Assembly: GCF_000190595.1 (NCBI RefSeq)
Contig: NC_015167.1
Span: 1,787,501 to 1,851,500, forward strand
Source of the DNA: Cellulophaga lytica DSM 7489
Lineage (GTDB): Bacteria > Bacteroidota > Bacteroidia > Flavobacteriales > Flavobacteriaceae
DNA length: 64,000 nucleotides
Direction of reading: 5' to 3'
Shown here: positions 25,501-32,970 of the stretch, piece after piece
How the letters are laid out: the number at the start of each line of letters is the position of its first letter
Numbering within the stretch: position 1 is the stretch's first letter
Notes under the pieces: model-generated
What the model saw: the letters and a program-made list of their open reading frames with translations, nothing else
Told to the model about the DNA's origin: nothing
The model's database searches: none
Translations under genes and position numbers: made by a program

Positions 25501-26253
25501 ACCAGATTTAGGGTAAAAGTGTTTTTTAAAAGAGTATTGTCCGCCATGAGAACCATAGCTAAACATTGGGTGGTGCATTGCAATAACTGTAGTTTTTTGC
25601 TTGTTTTTAGATATTAAACTCTCTAGCTCTATTAAAAACTTTTCTCTACTTTTAATATCACACTTATCATTAATGTCTGGCCTTTTATTCCAATTGGTTA
25701 AGTACCATTCTGTGTCTATAGCTATAATTATAAGATTTTCATTTACTTCTATAGTTTCTAATGGGCAGCCATCTTCAGGAAAAAAAACATCTTTGCTGTC
25801 TAGGGCTTCTTGTATGTAATCTTGCTCTCTTTCTAAGCCAACCAAACCTTCTGTATACCAATCATGGTTACCAGGTATAAATAATGGTTTTCCTTTGTAA
25901 TTTTTTAAAGTGTTTAATTGTGCATCTAAATGACTTTTTGCAATTAAATAAGCTTGTGTAGAATCTTTAGGGTCTGGCATTCCTGCAGGGTAAATGTTAT
26001 CTCCTAAAAATAAAACGGTACTATTTTTTGGGGCCTTTTCAATTCTTTTTTTAAATGATTTTAACACAGGGTTCATTCCGTTTATAGGAGATTTACCTGC
26101 ATCACCAATTAAATAAAACGTATGTTCTATATCTTTATTAGTAGTAGTATCTTTGGCTTGTTCTGTATTTGTGTATTTTGCCTTTTGTGTAGCACAATTA
26201 GTAAGGATTAAAATACATAACGACCAACAATATTTTCTAATGGAAGTATTCAT
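22537..26253 (-). CDS. Metallophosphoesterase / outer-membrane beta-barrel fusion lipoprotein
   Basis: A 1238-residue surface or outer-membrane protein. A lipoprotein signal ends at LILTNC (Cys20). Residues about 44-310 form a calcineurin-like phosphoesterase: Asp51 in GDAG, GDNIYP (84-89), GNHD (128-131), MHHPMFSYGSHG, and GHEH (303-306). Residues about 450-780 hold IGDWDRHTDQW (610-620) and PRDRDQVF (637-644). These look like the catalytic and metal-binding motifs of atypical FAM20/HipA-like kinases, an inference. From about 890 to the end, alternating aromatic strands finish in GPRFTFGLGFGF, like a BamA/TamA-type (D15) barrel. The ATG at 26253 gives the signal peptide and avoids overlap with the divergent HD gene. 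Substrate unknown. Confidence 0.8.
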   Translation of the reverse strand: MNTSIRKYCWSLCILILTNCATQKAKYTNTEQAKDTTTNKDIEHTFYLIGDAGKSPINGMNPVLKSFKKRIEKAPKNSTVLFLGDNIYPAGMPDPKDSTQAYLIAKSHLDAQLNTLKNYKGKPLFIPGNHDWYTEGLVGLEREQDYIQEALDSKDVFFPEDGCPLETIEVNENLIIIAIDTEWYLTNWNKRPDINDKCDIKSREKFLIELESLISKNKQKTTVIAMHHPMFSYGSHGGQYSFKKHFYPKSGVGPLPIVGTFLNLLRKTAGPSSEDLQGKRYRELRNRVVTLAQYSNKVIFVSGHEHSLQYIVEENTPQIVSGAGAKSGETRLINGSKFSTGEKGYATLEIYKDGSSRVRFYGLDQDNNEKFLFTSEVLPEDKKLFTKKLPDSFPATTTASIYTQEEITKTGFHNFVWGDRYRKYYGTPVTVPTLSLDTIYGGLTPVRAGGGHQSKSLRLADKDGKEYVMRSMRKSAELYLQSMAFKDQYVVGEFEDTAIEKLLMDFYTGSHPYAPYIVSKLSDAINIYHTNPRLYYIPKQKALGDFNVNYGDELYMFEEHAGDNHGNLKSFGYANELKSTDSMLEDLRDDEKYAVDDKMYLRARLFDMVIGDWDRHTDQWRWAENKEKNKIIYKPVPRDRDQVFSNMGDGPLMSLATRIVPSLRLMEGFNEEIRSVRGFNSSPKTYVLDIALLSETKLEDWIAEATYIQQNLTADIIDKSFKDFPVEIQDESLPKLKKILLSRIAHVKEYAKEYHRILNKFAVVSGTDKDDWFEINHLNKKEVQIKAYRNIKGEKEKLFFDKTFSSDITKEIWVYGLDDDDYFEDYGANQSQIKIRIIGGQNNDIYNLTNGKNTIVYDYKSKKNTFKADNNARIKLTNDYNTNVYNPLAIRNSVNQIIPTIGFNPDDGVKIGFTNTYTYNGFRLNPFTEKHTFNASFYFATQGFDFGYTGEFANIFGNWNFEVDTRFTSPNFSVNFFGYGNNTTNSDDDLGMDYNRVKLEQIKVAPSIVFNGQLGGKFKAGLLLETIEVEETEDRFINTFYVANNEDVRNTFLGADATYTYENKDNNAFPTMGMSTMIKAGYKQSLVNDSQNYAYIIPSLAFDYKLVPNGRLVLATKWKAHFNIGDDYEFYQGASIGGIDGLRGYRNQRFTGKKAYYQNTDIRYSLRKMKTNIIPLSLGVYSGFDYGRIWLPTEDSDEWKTSYGGGIFLNGADVISARVALFYADEGPRFTFGLGFGF

Positions 26254-26300
26254 AAAGATTAAATTTTGTAATTTGTGATGCACCTTATTTATTAAAAACA

Positions 26301-27509
26301 ATGGCAAATATTATTCAGGAAACCGAAGATTATGTAATTAGTTTGTTAACCAATGAGTTAAGCTCTAGTTTTTTATATCACAATATAAGGCATACCCAAC
26401 GTGTTGTCAAAAGTACGCAAGAATTGTTAGATTTTTACAAGTTAGACGTAAAAGAGCATGAGGACTTACTTTTAGCTGCGTGGTTTCATGACGCAGGTTA
26501 TACAAGGAGCGCCAAAGAACATGAAGAAAGAAGTTGTGATATTGCTAGGGAGTTTTTAAGAGAAAAATCTTTTGATGAAAAACGTATAGAAAATATTTGC
26601 AATTTAATTTTAGCTACTAAAAAAGGGTATGAGCCTACAAGCCTGAGTGAAGAGATAATTAGAGATGCAGATGGATCTCACTTAGGGCAAGAGAGTTATT
26701 TAGAAACTACCGAAATGCTTAGGGAAGAATTATCTTTATTAGGGCTTATAGATTACTCGCCTGCAGAATGGAGAGATACTAATATTAGAATGTTTCAGAC
26801 AAAGCATAGGTTTTATACAGATTATGCTATTAAAAATTGGCAAGAGACCAAAGATGATAACCTAGCTAAACTAATTAAGGCTAGAAAAAAAATGAAAAAG
26901 CTAGTTAAAAAAGAAAAAGTAAAAGCTCAATATAAGTCTGAGTTTAAAGATAAAAGTCCAGAAAGAGGTGTACAAACAATGTACAGGGTTACTATGCGTA
27001 ACCATTTAAAGCTTAGTGATATTGCAGATACTAAAGCCAATATTTTATTATCTGTAAATGCAATTATAATTTCTTTGGTGTTAGCAGATTTAATGCCAAA
27101 ACTAGATAGCCCATCAAACAAATATTTAATATTGCCTACGGCTTTGTTCATGTTTTTTAGTGTAATATCTATGGTGCTGTCTATTATTGCAACTAGGCCA
27201 AATATTACTAGCGGACAGTTTACAAAAGAAGATGTAGACAATAAAAAGGTAAACTTATTGTTTTTTGGTAATTTTCATAAAATGAAATTAGAGGATTATG
27301 AGTGGGCTATGAAAGAGCTAATAAAAGACCAGTCTTATGTATACTCTTCCTTAACTAAAGATTTGTACTTTTTAGGGCTTGTATTAGACAGGAAATATAA
27401 GCTATTGCGTTGGACCTATGCTATATTTATGTTTGGAATGATTGTATCTGTGTTATCTTTCTTTTTAGCATTGCATTTTTACGGTCCAAGAGAAGCTGTT
27501 ATTTTGTAA
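26301..27509 (+). CDS. HD-domain phosphohydrolase fused to Pycsar-type membrane effector (PycTM)
   Basis: A two-domain protein of 402 residues. Residues about 20-180 are an HD domain: His31 in HNIRHTQRVV, His63-Asp64 in AAWFHDAGYT, and Asp122 in IRDADGSHLG. After a Lys-rich linker, residues about 225-395 match the PycTM effector (formerly DUF5706), with the signature DIADTKANILLSVNAIIISL, membrane segments near 246-263, 276-296 and 372-391, and a basic loop. In Pycsar defence, PycTM proteins are membrane-damaging effectors switched on by cCMP or cUMP; that is known for cyclase-linked members, not for this HD-linked form. No cyclase gene is in the window. It is divergent from the phosphoesterase-barrel gene, 47 bases away, and alone on its strand. 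Confidence 0.85.
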   Translation: MANIIQETEDYVISLLTNELSSSFLYHNIRHTQRVVKSTQELLDFYKLDVKEHEDLLLAAWFHDAGYTRSAKEHEERSCDIAREFLREKSFDEKRIENICNLILATKKGYEPTSLSEEIIRDADGSHLGQESYLETTEMLREELSLLGLIDYSPAEWRDTNIRMFQTKHRFYTDYAIKNWQETKDDNLAKLIKARKKMKKLVKKEKVKAQYKSEFKDKSPERGVQTMYRVTMRNHLKLSDIADTKANILLSVNAIIISLVLADLMPKLDSPSNKYLILPTALFMFFSVISMVLSIIATRPNITSGQFTKEDVDNKKVNLLFFGNFHKMKLEDYEWAMKELIKDQSYVYSSLTKDLYFLGLVLDRKYKLLRWTYAIFMFGMIVSVLSFFLALHFYGPREAVIL

Positions 27510-27523
27510 GTTTCTTAATCACA

Positions 27524-27562
27524 TAAAAAAAGGGAATATTAAAATTAATATTCCCTTTTTTA
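27524..27562. terminator. Bidirectional terminator
   Basis: AAAAAGGGAATATT and AATATTCCCTTTTT form a strong stem around an AT loop, with A and T runs on the two sides. It ends both the HD-PycTM gene and the convergent GAF gene. Confidence 0.85.
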
Positions 27563-27576
27563 TGCTGTGTAATATT

Positions 27577-29949
27577 TTAACGTTTTAGCTCATGCATTAA
27601 ATCGTCATAAGTATAAGTTTCTTTAGACTCCTTGTCTTTTTTGTATAAGATTTCTACACGTATTGCTTTTAAACCAGCAACACCTTGTAAGCCTTCTAGT
27701 TCTAAAACCTCAATGTTTTTAGAAAAATATCCTTTAGAACGTAAAAAACGAATGTAACGTAAGTACTCTAATTCATCTTTTTTCTGTGAGTAAACAATAG
27801 AAAGCTTTCCTTTTTGAGTTAATCTTTCATTGGTTCCTTTAATGTAAGATTTGTCTATACGTTTTTTAATAACCTCATACCTAGCATTGTATGTGCCATC
27901 TACATCAAAGCGCTTTTCATCCATTCTAAATCTAATAGATAATGATGCGTTGTATACAAGTAATAAAGAGGCAACGTCTAAATCTATAGGCAATTTAGGC
28001 TTTAGGTTGTAGTACTCATTTTCCATATCATACATAACCTGTAACTGCCACAACCTTAGGTTTTTTAAGTAAAATGGGTTGTATTCTTTAGTTTCAGATA
28101 TTGATGCTCCTATGTACATATTGTGTTCTACACCATCAGTCTTGTAGCGCTCAAAGTAATGCGGAAACATTTCTTGTGCTTCAATCTGTTTTTTGTCTAA
28201 AACCTGAGCAAGTTTTTCATTTATTTTCATAACACTATCATCATAGTTTTTTCTATGATCATAGTAAGACCCCGTATTAGGGTCTATACCCTCTTCATAC
28301 GAAGAAATTAAATGAGCAATTTTAGGCTCTGTATTTTTTAAATGCTTAAATACAGGTGTAATTTCCTTTTTTATAAATTCTAAAATAGTTTGCTCACTAT
28401 TGGTATTTAGTATTTCTTTTACGTCATCTATATAGCTATTGCTTCTAAACAATAATTCTTCATAAATATGCAATTTATCTAGTTCCCAAGCCTTGGTAAG
28501 TATCTTGTTTACTTCAGATAATTGTATTAATAAATCTTTTTGTATTGAGCTGTTTCTAAAAGTAGATGAGTCTTTAATGTCTATTTGACCGTAAAGAGGG
28601 TGCACATCTTTAAAAACAATTTCTTTAAAGGTTGGTTCTAAGCCTTCTGCATTTGCCCTTATAAAGCGTATGGCTTCATTCTCAAATTTCCACAAAACAG
28701 AAGAGTGTACAGTAGTACATTCTTGCTGTATAACAGCTTCTATTAAGTTTTCTTCTTCTGCCTTAGAGCGTAATACTGCAGTTACTATGTATGGCATTAC
28801 ATCTTGCAGCTTTTGCGCGTTTACATTGTTTAAGTTGTATCTTTTAGTAGATGCTAGCTCTAATACACCAAGTAATTCTTTGCCGCTAGAGATAGGTGCA
28901 ATTATAGCACTTTTAATATTTTGTTTTGCTAGTGTAGCGTACAAGCTATTATCTGGTGCTTTTTTTAGGTATTTGTCTAGATCAGAAATTACAAAGTAAT
29001 TATGATCTTTTAATATAGTTTTGTAAGAGTCATTGCAAAGTGTTGTTTTACAATTTACATTGGCTTTTTTATTAAGTATAAAGCTGTCTATGCCAATACC
29101 GTGTACTTTTTCAAAAGTATCTTCTTTGGTATTGTGTATAGAAAAACCAACTTTTAAATTAGGAAGGCCAAATAACGACTTAAACGTGTTTTGAAAATCT
29201 TCCATAAAAAACTCAGAGCCTCTTTTGTCGTTAGAAATAAGGCTAGACTTTATTTCTGAAATAGAATGCTCAGCAGTAACATCAAACATATTAGAAATTA
29301 CAAAGCCTTTAGATGTAAAACTGTTTGGCGGAATTTTTTCCTTCCACAGTTCTAGGTTCTCAAAGTTTTCTAATAATTCATCTACATCTGCTTGTGTTAA
29401 CTTCTTTGCGTTTTTATTAGGTGTAATGTCTATAAAATCTGCATTATACAAAATTCTATAATGTCTCATAACTCCGTTTTTATCCGGAATTTCATAAAAT
29501 AGAGGTCTTCTAAAATCTAAATTAAAGCCGTAGTGAAAATTTAATATTACGGTACTTGCCATAATATAATTTAATCTTTCTTCTACGTTTTTAATTTCAA
29601 GTTCAAAACCTTCACCTGCGTCTTCAATAATTTTTTTAAATCGCTCAGAAGAGTTAAAAATTACGTTAGCATATGGTAATGATGCAGCTTTAATCTCATT
29701 CTTGGTTAATACTTCAGAAAAAGTATCTTGCAAAATAACATTAATTACATCTTTATGTTTTTCTAGTAAAGTTAAATCTGTAAAACCTTCTCGTAGTTCT
29801 GGGTAAGGCTTTTGGTAGTTTAAAATAAACCTAGCTTTTTGAGCAAGGAACAAGTCGTTACTAACAGCCATTTTATCGTACTGTCTAAGTAACTTGTCAA
29901 AACTAACAAGACTTTTTAGTGGTAACTCTATTTCGTTTTCAACTTTCAT
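27577..29949 (-). CDS. GAF-domain protein of unknown role
   Basis: A 790-residue protein with no signal peptide or clear membrane segment, hence probably cytosolic. A GAF-like domain is suggested around residues 250-400 (FVISDLDKYLK, IKSAIIAPISSGKELLGVLELAS). The N-terminal 230 residues (ELPLKSLVSFDKLLRQYDKM) and the C-terminal 400 residues match no domain I know. The C-terminal part has charged helices and a late basic region (YIRFLRSKGYFSKNIEVLELEG). GAF domains bind small ligands, often cyclic nucleotides, which is of interest next to the HD-PycTM gene. The genes are convergent, however, so a link is only a possibility. No catalytic output domain was identified. Confidence 0.7.
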   Translation of the reverse strand: MKVENEIELPLKSLVSFDKLLRQYDKMAVSNDLFLAQKARFILNYQKPYPELREGFTDLTLLEKHKDVINVILQDTFSEVLTKNEIKAASLPYANVIFNSSERFKKIIEDAGEGFELEIKNVEERLNYIMASTVILNFHYGFNLDFRRPLFYEIPDKNGVMRHYRILYNADFIDITPNKNAKKLTQADVDELLENFENLELWKEKIPPNSFTSKGFVISNMFDVTAEHSISEIKSSLISNDKRGSEFFMEDFQNTFKSLFGLPNLKVGFSIHNTKEDTFEKVHGIGIDSFILNKKANVNCKTTLCNDSYKTILKDHNYFVISDLDKYLKKAPDNSLYATLAKQNIKSAIIAPISSGKELLGVLELASTKRYNLNNVNAQKLQDVMPYIVTAVLRSKAEEENLIEAVIQQECTTVHSSVLWKFENEAIRFIRANAEGLEPTFKEIVFKDVHPLYGQIDIKDSSTFRNSSIQKDLLIQLSEVNKILTKAWELDKLHIYEELLFRSNSYIDDVKEILNTNSEQTILEFIKKEITPVFKHLKNTEPKIAHLISSYEEGIDPNTGSYYDHRKNYDDSVMKINEKLAQVLDKKQIEAQEMFPHYFERYKTDGVEHNMYIGASISETKEYNPFYLKNLRLWQLQVMYDMENEYYNLKPKLPIDLDVASLLLVYNASLSIRFRMDEKRFDVDGTYNARYEVIKKRIDKSYIKGTNERLTQKGKLSIVYSQKKDELEYLRYIRFLRSKGYFSKNIEVLELEGLQGVAGLKAIRVEILYKKDKESKETYTYDDLMHELKR

Positions 29950-30065
29950 CTTCCCTACTTAGTCTAAGAATAGCATACAAAATTACAAAATAATTATTAC
30001 TTTTTATTAGGTTTGTTATAATCCTAATTAATCCCTTTTTTAGATATTTATACAAAAATTAAAAT

Positions 30066-30968
30066 ATGTCCTCTTTTACTAGGTTAACCAGAGCGTATAA
30101 AAAGTCTAAAATTGTCCCTTTTGATGATAGCTCTAAGTTAATACTTTTTAGTGATTGTCACAGAGGTGATAATAGTTTTGCAGACGATTTTGCCAACAAC
30201 AGAAATATTTACTACCACGCATTACAGCATTATTTTAAAGAGGGTTTTAGTTATTTTGAGCTGGGTGATGGTGATGAACTTTGGGAGAACACATCTTTTG
30301 AGTCTATTTTTACAGCTCACAAAAACATATACGGGTTGTTAAGGCAGTACCATTTACAAAACCGTTTATTTATGATTTGGGGTAACCATGATATGGTGTA
30401 TAAAGACCCTAATTATGTGAAAAAATATTTATCTAGTTATTTTGAGCCTATAGATGGTAAGGATAAAGATTTGTTTGTTGGTATTACTTACCATGAAGGT
30501 ATTGTTTTAAAACACAAAGACACCAAACAAGAACTATTTTTAACACACGGACACCAGGCAGATTGGTGGAACTATAATTTTTGGCGCGTAGGTAGGTTTT
30601 TGGTACGTGTTTTATGGAAACCATTGCAAGTTTGGGGAATTGCAGATCCTACTAGTCCGGCTAAAAACCACCAAGAATTAATAAAGGTTGAAAAACGAAT
30701 TAAACGTTGGATATTGCAAAATAATGAAAAGCTTACCATTGTTGGGCACACTCATAGACCTAGATTTCCTGAGCCAGGAGATATCCCTTTTTTTAATGAC
30801 GGCAGTTGTGTACACCCAAGAAGTATTACGGGGATAGAGATTGAAAATGGAGAAATATCTTTAATAAAATGGCAAATTGCAACTACAGAAGACGGTACTC
30901 TACGCGTTGTTAGAGTTTTGTTAGAAGGGCCTCAAAAATTAGTAGAATACCAACGGGCAAAACAGTAA
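30066..30968 (+). CDS. LpxH-like metallophosphoesterase
   Basis: A calcineurin-fold phosphoesterase of 300 residues with a complete metal site: Asp30-x-His32 in FSDCHRGD, GDGDELW (68-73 region), GNHD (106-109), THGHQ (His161, His163), and GHTHRP (His228, His230). The GDxxEhW spacing resembles UDP-2,3-diacylglucosamine hydrolases (LpxH) and their unannotated relatives. The substrate is not assignable, because many such proteins cleave other phosphoesters. There is no signal peptide, so it is cytosolic or membrane-associated. It is the first gene of a close-packed unit on the plus strand, 46 bases before a coiled-coil lipoprotein and then a DNA methyltransferase. Confidence 0.82.
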   Translation: MSSFTRLTRAYKKSKIVPFDDSSKLILFSDCHRGDNSFADDFANNRNIYYHALQHYFKEGFSYFELGDGDELWENTSFESIFTAHKNIYGLLRQYHLQNRLFMIWGNHDMVYKDPNYVKKYLSSYFEPIDGKDKDLFVGITYHEGIVLKHKDTKQELFLTHGHQADWWNYNFWRVGRFLVRVLWKPLQVWGIADPTSPAKNHQELIKVEKRIKRWILQNNEKLTIVGHTHRPRFPEPGDIPFFNDGSCVHPRSITGIEIENGEISLIKWQIATTEDGTLRVVRVLLEGPQKLVEYQRAKQ

Positions 30969-31014
30969 TGGTTTAATTTTTCTATTTTTACACCACCATT
31001 AACTAAATTAACAT

Positions 31015-31662
31015 ATGAAAAACAGTATTGCCTTGTTAGTTATTTTGCTAACATTATCATCTTGTTGGAAAAATAAAAGTCCAGAAGATTTAATTAGATT
31101 AAAAGAGAAGTTTAAGTCGCAAGTTGCTTCTTTTGAAAAGAAAAAAATTACCGCAAATAAAAACGTAACCAAAGGTTTAACATCTTTAAGTGCTTTAAAA
31201 GGAGCTTTAGAAGACGCTAAAAATGAAGATAAAGAGTTTGCTAAGGTTTATGGCGACTGGGAAAAGGTAAACAAGCGTGTAGAAAACCTAAATAAAGAAT
31301 ATGAGGATTTAAAAACTAAAGCCTCTAATTTATTTACAGCTATGGAGACCCAAACTAATAGCTTAAGTGATGAGCAGAGTAAAAAAACACTTTTAAAAGC
31401 TATTAATAAAGCTAAAACAAAATACAACGGCACTTTAGCTAATACCTCTAAAGCAATTGCTAAGTTGCGTTTGTTGCACGGTGATGCTGTAGAAGTGGTA
31501 AAGGCATTAGAGGTTGCTGCAGCACTAAATTCTTTTGATAATATAAACAGCCAAATGGAAAGTATTGAAAGTAGAGTAGAGGGCATTATGCAAGAATTAA
31601 ATGTGGCGGTTATAGAAAGTAAAAATTTATACGAAAAAAAGATTACAGAACTGGGAGAGTAA
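31015..31662 (+). CDS. Coiled-coil lipoprotein of unknown function
   Basis: The signal ends at a lipobox LTLSSC, with Cys17 as the likely lipid-modified residue. The mature chain of nearly 200 residues is almost entirely helical and charged, with heptad-like repeats (EKVNKRVENLNKEYEDLKTK, QMESIESRVEGIMQELNVAV), indicating an extended coiled coil in the periplasm. No family was recognised. It sits between the phosphoesterase gene and the DNA methyltransferase gene, which starts 8 bases after its stop, so it is very likely co-transcribed with the methyltransferase even though the functions seem unrelated. Confidence 0.7.
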   Translation: MKNSIALLVILLTLSSCWKNKSPEDLIRLKEKFKSQVASFEKKKITANKNVTKGLTSLSALKGALEDAKNEDKEFAKVYGDWEKVNKRVENLNKEYEDLKTKASNLFTAMETQTNSLSDEQSKKTLLKAINKAKTKYNGTLANTSKAIAKLRLLHGDAVEVVKALEVAAALNSFDNINSQMESIESRVEGIMQELNVAVIESKNLYEKKITELGE

Positions 31663-31669
31663 TTAATGT

Positions 31670-32914
31670 ATGGCGGTTAAAGAGCAGTTTTTACGTATTG
31701 AAGATGTTGCGTTGCAGTTGGGTGTTTCTCAAAAAATAATTAGAAAACACATACATTCTGGCGCGCTAAAATCTACAAAAACCTTTGGTGTACATTATAT
31801 AAAACCTAAAGATGTTACTGTATTTAAAAATAGTGGTGTTTTAGACGCTAAACCTAAAAAACAATTGCCCCAAAAAAACACTAAATCTATAAAGACCGAT
31901 GTTGTAAACTGGGCAGATATTTCTGAAAATTGGGAGAATCCTTCAAAAACTAAGCTTACATCTGCAGATTTGTTTTGTGGTGCAGGTGGTATGGCTAAAG
32001 GTTTTGAAATGGCAGGGTTTACACAAGTTGGCGGATTAGATTGGTTTAAGGAAGCTGGTATGACCTACCGAGAAAATTTTGAACATCCACACATATTAGG
32101 TGATATTACAGAAAGGAGCGTTAAAGACAAGTTTATAAACACAGTTAAAAGTTCGCTTAATGGTAAGCCATTAACTGTTTTGTCTGGCGGATTTCCTTGT
32201 CAGGGTTTTAGTATGTCTGGTAGCCGTATTGTAGAAGATGAGCGAAACTCTCTTTATAAAGATATGCTTCAGATTATAGATGAGTTGCAACCACAATTTA
32301 TTGTTGCAGAAAACGTAAAAGGTTTACGTTCTATGCTAAAGGGTAAGGTAGAAGATAAGATAAAGGAAGATATAGCTAATTTAGGGTACCAAGTAAATGT
32401 TACTGTGCTAAATGCAGCTAACTATTATGTACCGCAAAAAAGAGAGCGTATAATTTTTATAGCAAACAGAATTGGTAAAAAAAATTTACATCCAAAGCCT
32501 TTGCTTACACCAGATAAATACATTACCACAAAGCAAGCTATAGAAGATTTGGTTACGTTAAAAGATGATGCAGCTTTTAACCACGTTAGAACAAAGCATA
32601 GTGATGCCATGAAAAAGCGCTTGGCTAAAGTTCCAGAAGGTAAAAGCTTGTATGATAATTATTCGGACTCTTGGAAAAAATGTCCTTGGAACGAGGCCAG
32701 CTGTACCATAAAAGAGAATCACGGAGGTGTAAACATACACCCAATAGAATCTAGAGTCATTACAGTACGTGAAATGGCTAGGTTGCAATCTTTTCCGGAC
32801 GATTTTATTTTTAAAGGAGCAAAAGGAAAACAAATGGTACAAATAGGAAACGCTGTGCCGCCTTTATTAGCAAAAGCAATTGCTTTAGCGGTTAGAGAAA
32901 CTTTAGCAATATAA
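31670..32914 (+). CDS. DNA (cytosine-5) methyltransferase with N-terminal helix-turn-helix
   Basis: Transfers a methyl group from S-adenosylmethionine to C5 of cytosine in a specific DNA sequence. Motif I is DLFCGAGG (100-107), motif IV holds catalytic Cys177 in GGFPCQGFS, motif VI is ENV (215-217), motif VIII is QKRERIIFIA (256-265), and motifs IX-X are REMARLQSFPDDF and QIGNAVPP (391-398). The target-recognition region lies between motifs VIII and IX. The first 55 residues form a MerR/excisionase-like helix-turn-helix (RIEDVALQLGVSQKIIRKHI), absent from plain Dcm-type enzymes, which could bind DNA to control its own gene or add specificity. The next gene is a candidate restriction enzyme. 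The recognition sequence is unknown. Confidence 0.92.
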   Translation: MAVKEQFLRIEDVALQLGVSQKIIRKHIHSGALKSTKTFGVHYIKPKDVTVFKNSGVLDAKPKKQLPQKNTKSIKTDVVNWADISENWENPSKTKLTSADLFCGAGGMAKGFEMAGFTQVGGLDWFKEAGMTYRENFEHPHILGDITERSVKDKFINTVKSSLNGKPLTVLSGGFPCQGFSMSGSRIVEDERNSLYKDMLQIIDELQPQFIVAENVKGLRSMLKGKVEDKIKEDIANLGYQVNVTVLNAANYYVPQKRERIIFIANRIGKKNLHPKPLLTPDKYITTKQAIEDLVTLKDDAAFNHVRTKHSDAMKKRLAKVPEGKSLYDNYSDSWKKCPWNEASCTIKENHGGVNIHPIESRVITVREMARLQSFPDDFIFKGAKGKQMVQIGNAVPPLLAKAIALAVRETLAI

Positions 32915-32970
32915 GTTTATTCCTTGTGGTCAAATTTTAACATTGCGTTTTCATCTTAAAAGATATTCTT

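Noticed and set aside
26301-29949. Complete Pycsar operon
   Set aside because: No uridylate or cytidylate cyclase is present, and the HD-PycTM and GAF genes are convergent rather than in one operon.
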